Source of the DNA: Hellea sp.
Lineage (GTDB): Bacteria; Pseudomonadota; Alphaproteobacteria; Caulobacterales; Maricaulaceae
Direction: 5' to 3'
NCBI GenBank assembly: GCA_020627655.1
Contig: JAHDGM010000002.1
Coordinates: forward strand, 46,961 to 110,960
DNA length: 64,000 nt
Of this stretch, positions 60,310-64,000 are shown piece after piece. The notes beneath the pieces were generated by a model that was given only the letters and a program-made list of their open reading frames with translations, made no database searches and was not told the DNA's origin. Numbering within the stretch: position 1 is the stretch's first letter; each line of letters opens with the position of its first letter. The position numbers and the translations under genes were made by a program.

Positions 60310-61584
60310 CTAACTAAGAGCGTGATGGGCGATGTCGCGGCGGCAAAAGCCATGTTTCCAGTCTATGGCCTCATCAATAGCTTCATAGGCGCGAGTAACA
60401 GCTTGCTGCACAGTCTCTCCTGAGGCGGTAACGTTTAGAACACGTCCACCATTTGACAACAACATGCCCTTGTCATCATGCTTGGTTCCAGCATGAAAGA
60501 CCTTCACGCCTTCCATGTCATTAGCTGTATCGAGGCCTTTAATTACGGTGCCCTTTTTATAGGAACTCGGATAGCCTTTTGCTGCGAGCACAACATTGAC
60601 CACAGGTTCATCGAGCCAGGCTGGGGCCTCAACTTTGCTAAGCGAAGCTGTTTCTGCGGCAATGAAGATATCCATAAGGTCAGAGGATAACCGCCGCATT
60701 AAAACCTGACATTCCGGGTCGCCAAAGCGGACATTATATTCAATCAATTTCGGGCCTTGCTCCGTCATCATCAGGCCTGCAAACAGAACGCCCATAAAAG
60801 GATTTCCATCCTTTTTCATGCCGTAAACTGTTGGCTGGATGATTCTTTCCATCACGGTTTCCATAGCTTTCTGATCAAATATGGGTGCGGGTGAATAGGC
60901 ACCCATGCCGCCTGTATTTGGCCCTTTATCACCATCGTGAGCGCGTTTGTGATCTTGGGCTGCTATGAGCGGGATAGCCGTTTCACCGTCTGAAATGGCA
61001 AAAAAACTGGCTTCCTGTCCGGTCATGAATTCTTCTATAATAACTTTCTTGCCGGCCTCGCCAAATTTACCAGAGAAAAACTCTTCCAGTTCTTTATTAG
61101 CAGCTTTTTTTGTGGTTGGGATCACGACCCCTTTACCAGCTGCGAGACCATCGGCTTTGATGACGAATGGAGGTTTGTGAGCTTTGATATGGTCTTTGGC
61201 TGCTGCCAAATCTGTGAAGACCTTATAGCCAGCCGTTGGTATATTATAGCGATCACAGAAGTCTTTGGTAAACGCTTTGGAACTTTCGAGCTGCGCGGCG
61301 GCTTGCGTGGGACCAAAAACTCTAACGCCATTGTCTTGTAATAAATCCACTAACCCTAAAGCCAAGGGGGCTTCCGGACCGACAATGACAAAGTCAATGT
61401 CCATGCTTTGAACCAGACCTAAAATTCCTATGATATCATCAACCGCTATGGGGACGGTTGCAGCGACTTCGGCGATGCCCGCATTTCCCGGCGCGCAGAC
61501 CAATTCTGTGACATGTTGGCTTTGAGCGAGCTTCCAGGCAATGGCATGTTCGCGGCCACCGCTACCGATCAAAAGAACTTTCAT
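60310..61584 (-). CDS. purD: Phosphoribosylamine-glycine ligase
   Basis: MKVLLIGSGGREHAIAWKLAQS; GPNTGGMGAYSPAP; YNVRFGDPECQVLMRRL. Confidence 0.97.
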   Translation of the reverse strand: MKVLLIGSGGREHAIAWKLAQSQHVTELVCAPGNAGIAEVAATVPIAVDDIIGILGLVQSMDIDFVIVGPEAPLALGLVDLLQDNGVRVFGPTQAAAQLESSKAFTKDFCDRYNIPTAGYKVFTDLAAAKDHIKAHKPPFVIKADGLAAGKGVVIPTTKKAANKELEEFFSGKFGEAGKKVIIEEFMTGQEASFFAISDGETAIPLIAAQDHKRAHDGDKGPNTGGMGAYSPAPIFDQKAMETVMERIIQPTVYGMKKDGNPFMGVLFAGLMMTEQGPKLIEYNVRFGDPECQVLMRRLSSDLMDIFIAAETASLSKVEAPAWLDEPVVNVVLAAKGYPSSYKKGTVIKGLDTANDMEGVKVFHAGTKHDDKGMLLSNGGRVLNVTASGETVQQAVTRAYEAIDEAIDWKHGFCRRDIAHHALS

Positions 61585-61620
61585 GATTTTATCCTCTGGT
61601 TTGTGGCGTGTGTTAGCTTT

Positions 61621-63210
61621 ATGACAAGGAGAATCCAAGAGGGAAAAAGAGCCGATTTTGTGAACAACGCAGCTTCATCCGACAGTGCCAGCAATGCCTA
61701 TGAGTTCTCGGTATCCGAACTCGCCCACAGCCTTAAGCGCACCATTGAGGACACTTATGGACATGTTCGCGTGCGCGGAGAGCTCGGGCGCGTGACGGTC
61801 GCCAAGTCTGGCCATTGTTATTTAGACATCAAAGATGACAAGGCGGTGATCAATTCCATTATCTGGAAAGGCGTCATGAACCGGTTGTCCATGCGTCCCG
61901 AAGAAGGCATGGAAGTTGTAGTCGAAGGAAAACTGTCCACCTATCCGGGGCGTTCGAATTATCAGCTCATTATCGAGAAAATGGAGCTCGCAGGCGCGGG
62001 TGCGCTCATGGCGCTTTTCGAAAAACGCAAAAGAATGTTTGCCGCAGAAGGCCTGTTTGATGAAAGCCGCAAGCGTGAACTCCCATTCATGCCGCAGGTC
62101 ATTGGCGTTGTAACCTCGCCGACAGGCGCGGTTATCCGCGATATCCTTCACCGTATAGAAGATAGGTTTCCGGCTCATGTAATTCTTTGGCCGGTCTTGG
62201 TGCAAGGTGACAAGGCGGCTGATCAGATAGCTGCCGCCATAACGGGTTTTAATCATGGAGATGGATTTCCACGTCCAGATGTGTTGATTGTTGGGCGCGG
62301 GGGTGGATCGCTCGAAGACCTTTGGTGCTTTAACGAAGAGATTGTGGTCCGCGCCGCAGCCAATTCCGACATTCCGATTATTTCCGCTGTGGGACACGAA
62401 ACAGACTGGACGCTCGTTGACTTTGTAGTTGATTATCGAGCGCCGACTCCAACAGGTGCCGCTGAGGTGGCAGTCCCCGTTCGCAGTGAATGGCTGACAA
62501 CGCTTGACGATTATGGGGTGCGGCTCGCGCGGGGCCTTACGCGCTCCGTAGGGGAAAAGAAAACTAAACTGTCCGCGTCAAAACTACCGCGTCTTGAAAG
62601 TCTATTGGCAACGCCGCAACAAAGGCTTGATTTGGCTTCGGCAAAACTACCTGCACCCATGCGTATGTTTGACCCATTACGCCAGAAACTCGGATTACTC
62701 GCCGCAAAAATCCCACCTGTTTCAAGGCTTGTTGATAGCAAGTTTCAAAGACTATCTGTCACATCTGCGCGTATGCCGCGCGCGAAACAAATTTTTGATC
62801 CGGCTCAAAGACGGCTGGATTTAGCGGCGACCCGATTGCGTCCGGCTGAAATGGCCAGACAAATATCTGTAACGCAGGATCGCTTGACATTATTCGAGCA
62901 AAAAACTGATCGTATTGTTACGTCAAAACTCGAGCGACTCTCGGACCGCCTTAACCGGGCTTCGGGGTTGTTAGATGCTTATTCCTATCAAGGCGTGCTC
63001 CAGCGCGGTTATGCACTCGTCACGGATGAACATGGTAAAGTTATCCGGTCCAAAGACACGCCATCATCAGGGGATAAAGTGAAGTTGACATTTGCTGATG
63101 GAGAAAGAGCAGCGGTGATTGATGGGCAATCCTCAGAACCTGTTAAATCAAAGCCCAGATTAAAACCTAAACCGGCCAAGCCAAATTTTGGTCAAGGGGA
63201 TTTGTTTTAA
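61621..63210 (+). CDS. xseA: Exodeoxyribonuclease VII large subunit (start could instead be the GTG at 61660)
   Basis: FSVSELAHSLKRTIEDTYGHVRVRGELGRVTVAKSGHCYLDIKD; VGRGGGSLEDLWCFNEE; SAVGHETDWTLVDFVVDYRAPTPTGAAE. Confidence 0.95.
   Translation: MTRRIQEGKRADFVNNAASSDSASNAYEFSVSELAHSLKRTIEDTYGHVRVRGELGRVTVAKSGHCYLDIKDDKAVINSIIWKGVMNRLSMRPEEGMEVVVEGKLSTYPGRSNYQLIIEKMELAGAGALMALFEKRKRMFAAEGLFDESRKRELPFMPQVIGVVTSPTGAVIRDILHRIEDRFPAHVILWPVLVQGDKAADQIAAAITGFNHGDGFPRPDVLIVGRGGGSLEDLWCFNEEIVVRAAANSDIPIISAVGHETDWTLVDFVVDYRAPTPTGAAEVAVPVRSEWLTTLDDYGVRLARGLTRSVGEKKTKLSASKLPRLESLLATPQQRLDLASAKLPAPMRMFDPLRQKLGLLAAKIPPVSRLVDSKFQRLSVTSARMPRAKQIFDPAQRRLDLAATRLRPAEMARQISVTQDRLTLFEQKTDRIVTSKLERLSDRLNRASGLLDAYSYQGVLQRGYALVTDEHGKVIRSKDTPSSGDKVKLTFADGERAAVIDGQSSEPVKSKPRLKPKPAKPNFGQGDLF
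62557..62877 (+). repeat. Tandem 21-aa coding repeats in XseA C-terminal half
   Basis: KKTKLSASKLPRLESLLATPQ / QRLDLASAKLPAPMRMFDPLR / QKLGLLAAKIPPVSRLVDSKF / QRLSVTSARMPRAKQIFDPAQ / RRLDLAATRLRPAEMARQISVTQ. Confidence 0.8.
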
Positions 63211-64000
63211 CTCCGATATCTAAGGATACGGTCTTTTACCGGGTTTTCAAATTCGCGGTTTTCAGCACGGGATTTCGCCCATTCTTTTTTGATAGCGTAA
63301 TACCATTTGGCCTGAACATCGGCGTCCTCGATGAGCATAAGATTGGGATTATATTTTAGCCCTTCTTGCTGAAGATCAACCATGTCTGCATCTTGGCGTA
63401 GAAATTTGCGTGCGCCAGCTGCGATAAAAGGTTTCAATAGTTTCACAGATAAAAAGTCGGTGAAAAAGACCTGCCTAATTTGTGTGCGGTTTCCATCAAG
63501 CGGCGTAACAGCAGTGAATGATAAAAGTGTCTTTTTACCGATTTTAATCTCTTCGGTTCGAATGCCGGGGAGCCGAAAAGTAATCTCGGTCACTGGTTTG
63601 CCGCCCAGTAGTTTATAAGCCAGACTATTAGATGAAGGTTCGTGGGCGGCCATGGCAAAACCTCTATCGCGCGGTTCAAACTTTTTAGCCTTCTCATGAA
63701 TTGAATGTCGAGAACGCCACCATTTGTTTTCATGCACATATGGGCCATGGGCCGGATCCATGAGGCCTACAACGGCGTGATCCACATGACAGTTTAAAGT
63801 GAGGCTATCATCCAGTGTCGGGCGGCGGTCTGCAAATGGAAAACTAGGTGGGTCAATGGGCGGCGTTCCTGAAAACCTTTTATCTGAAGCTATGTAAATC
63901 CAGATTAGATAGCCGTCTTCGCGGGTCGGGAAATACCGGGTTTTTATTTTACCGGGATCTGTTTTTTGGTCTTTGCAAAGCGATGGAATTTCTTTGCACA
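63207..64000 (-). CDS. Rieske-type ring-hydroxylating oxygenase alpha-subunit-like protein (5' truncated by window edge)
   Basis: Frame stays open to base 64000 (CKEIPSLCKDQKTDPGKIKTRYFPTREDGYLIWIYIASDKRF...LTLNCHVDHAVVGLMDPAHGPYVHENKWW); layout matches the region after a Rieske domain. Confidence 0.75.
   Translation of the reverse strand, partial: CKEIPSLCKDQKTDPGKIKTRYFPTREDGYLIWIYIASDKRFSGTPPIDPPSFPFADRRPTLDDSLTLNCHVDHAVVGLMDPAHGPYVHENKWWRSRHSIHEKAKKFEPRDRGFAMAAHEPSSNSLAYKLLGGKPVTEITFRLPGIRTEEIKIGKKTLLSFTAVTPLDGNRTQIRQVFFTDFLSVKLLKPFIAAGARKFLRQDADMVDLQQEGLKYNPNLMLIEDADVQAKWYYAIKKEWAKSRAENREFENPVKDRILRYRS

Noticed and set aside
61822-62397. 191-aa minus-strand ORF opposite xseA
   Set aside because: Antisense to a conserved XseA core; composition not protein-like.
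1-64000. Anti-phage defence island, toxin-antitoxin, integrase or biosynthetic gene cluster
   Set aside because: No helicase/nuclease defence sets, integrases, transposases, NRPS/PKS or paired toxin-antitoxin genes recognised; gene content is mainly core metabolism.

Overview
This 64 kb window is a gene-dense stretch of what looks like an alphaproteobacterial chromosome. That lineage call is inferred from protein character and gene content; no phylogeny was run. Most of it is core metabolism: dTDP-rhamnose synthesis (rfbDBC/rfbA), sulfate activation (cysD-cysNC-DHH phosphoesterase), succinate dehydrogenase (sdhCDA, no sdhB), a glycine-cleavage operon behind a tandem glycine riboswitch, ahcY-metK, rimM/yidD/thrS, glycosyltransferases and an O-antigen ligase, tyrosine-branch genes, purD and xseA. 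I saw no CRISPR array, transposase, prophage, rRNA or tRNA. The observations most worth follow-up are: (1) a CysD with an extra ~70-aa HTH-like N-terminus, in an operon preceded by two near-identical palindromes and ending in a DHH phosphoesterase; (2) a compact H-type pseudoknot in the ahcY leader that resembles SAM-II/SAM-V riboswitches, with a mutually exclusive downstream hairpin; (3) a tandem family of three lipoproteins that also end like outer-membrane beta-barrels; (4) a 21-bp palindrome shared by the azoR and lysR promoters; (5) a stand-alone SecD P1-head-like lipoprotein; (6) accessory genes (4-TM protein, cupin) translationally embedded in the gcv operon; (7) a frameshifted pirin gene; (8) a SdpR/SdpI-like module with a hydrolase; (9) tandem 21-aa repeats in XseA.
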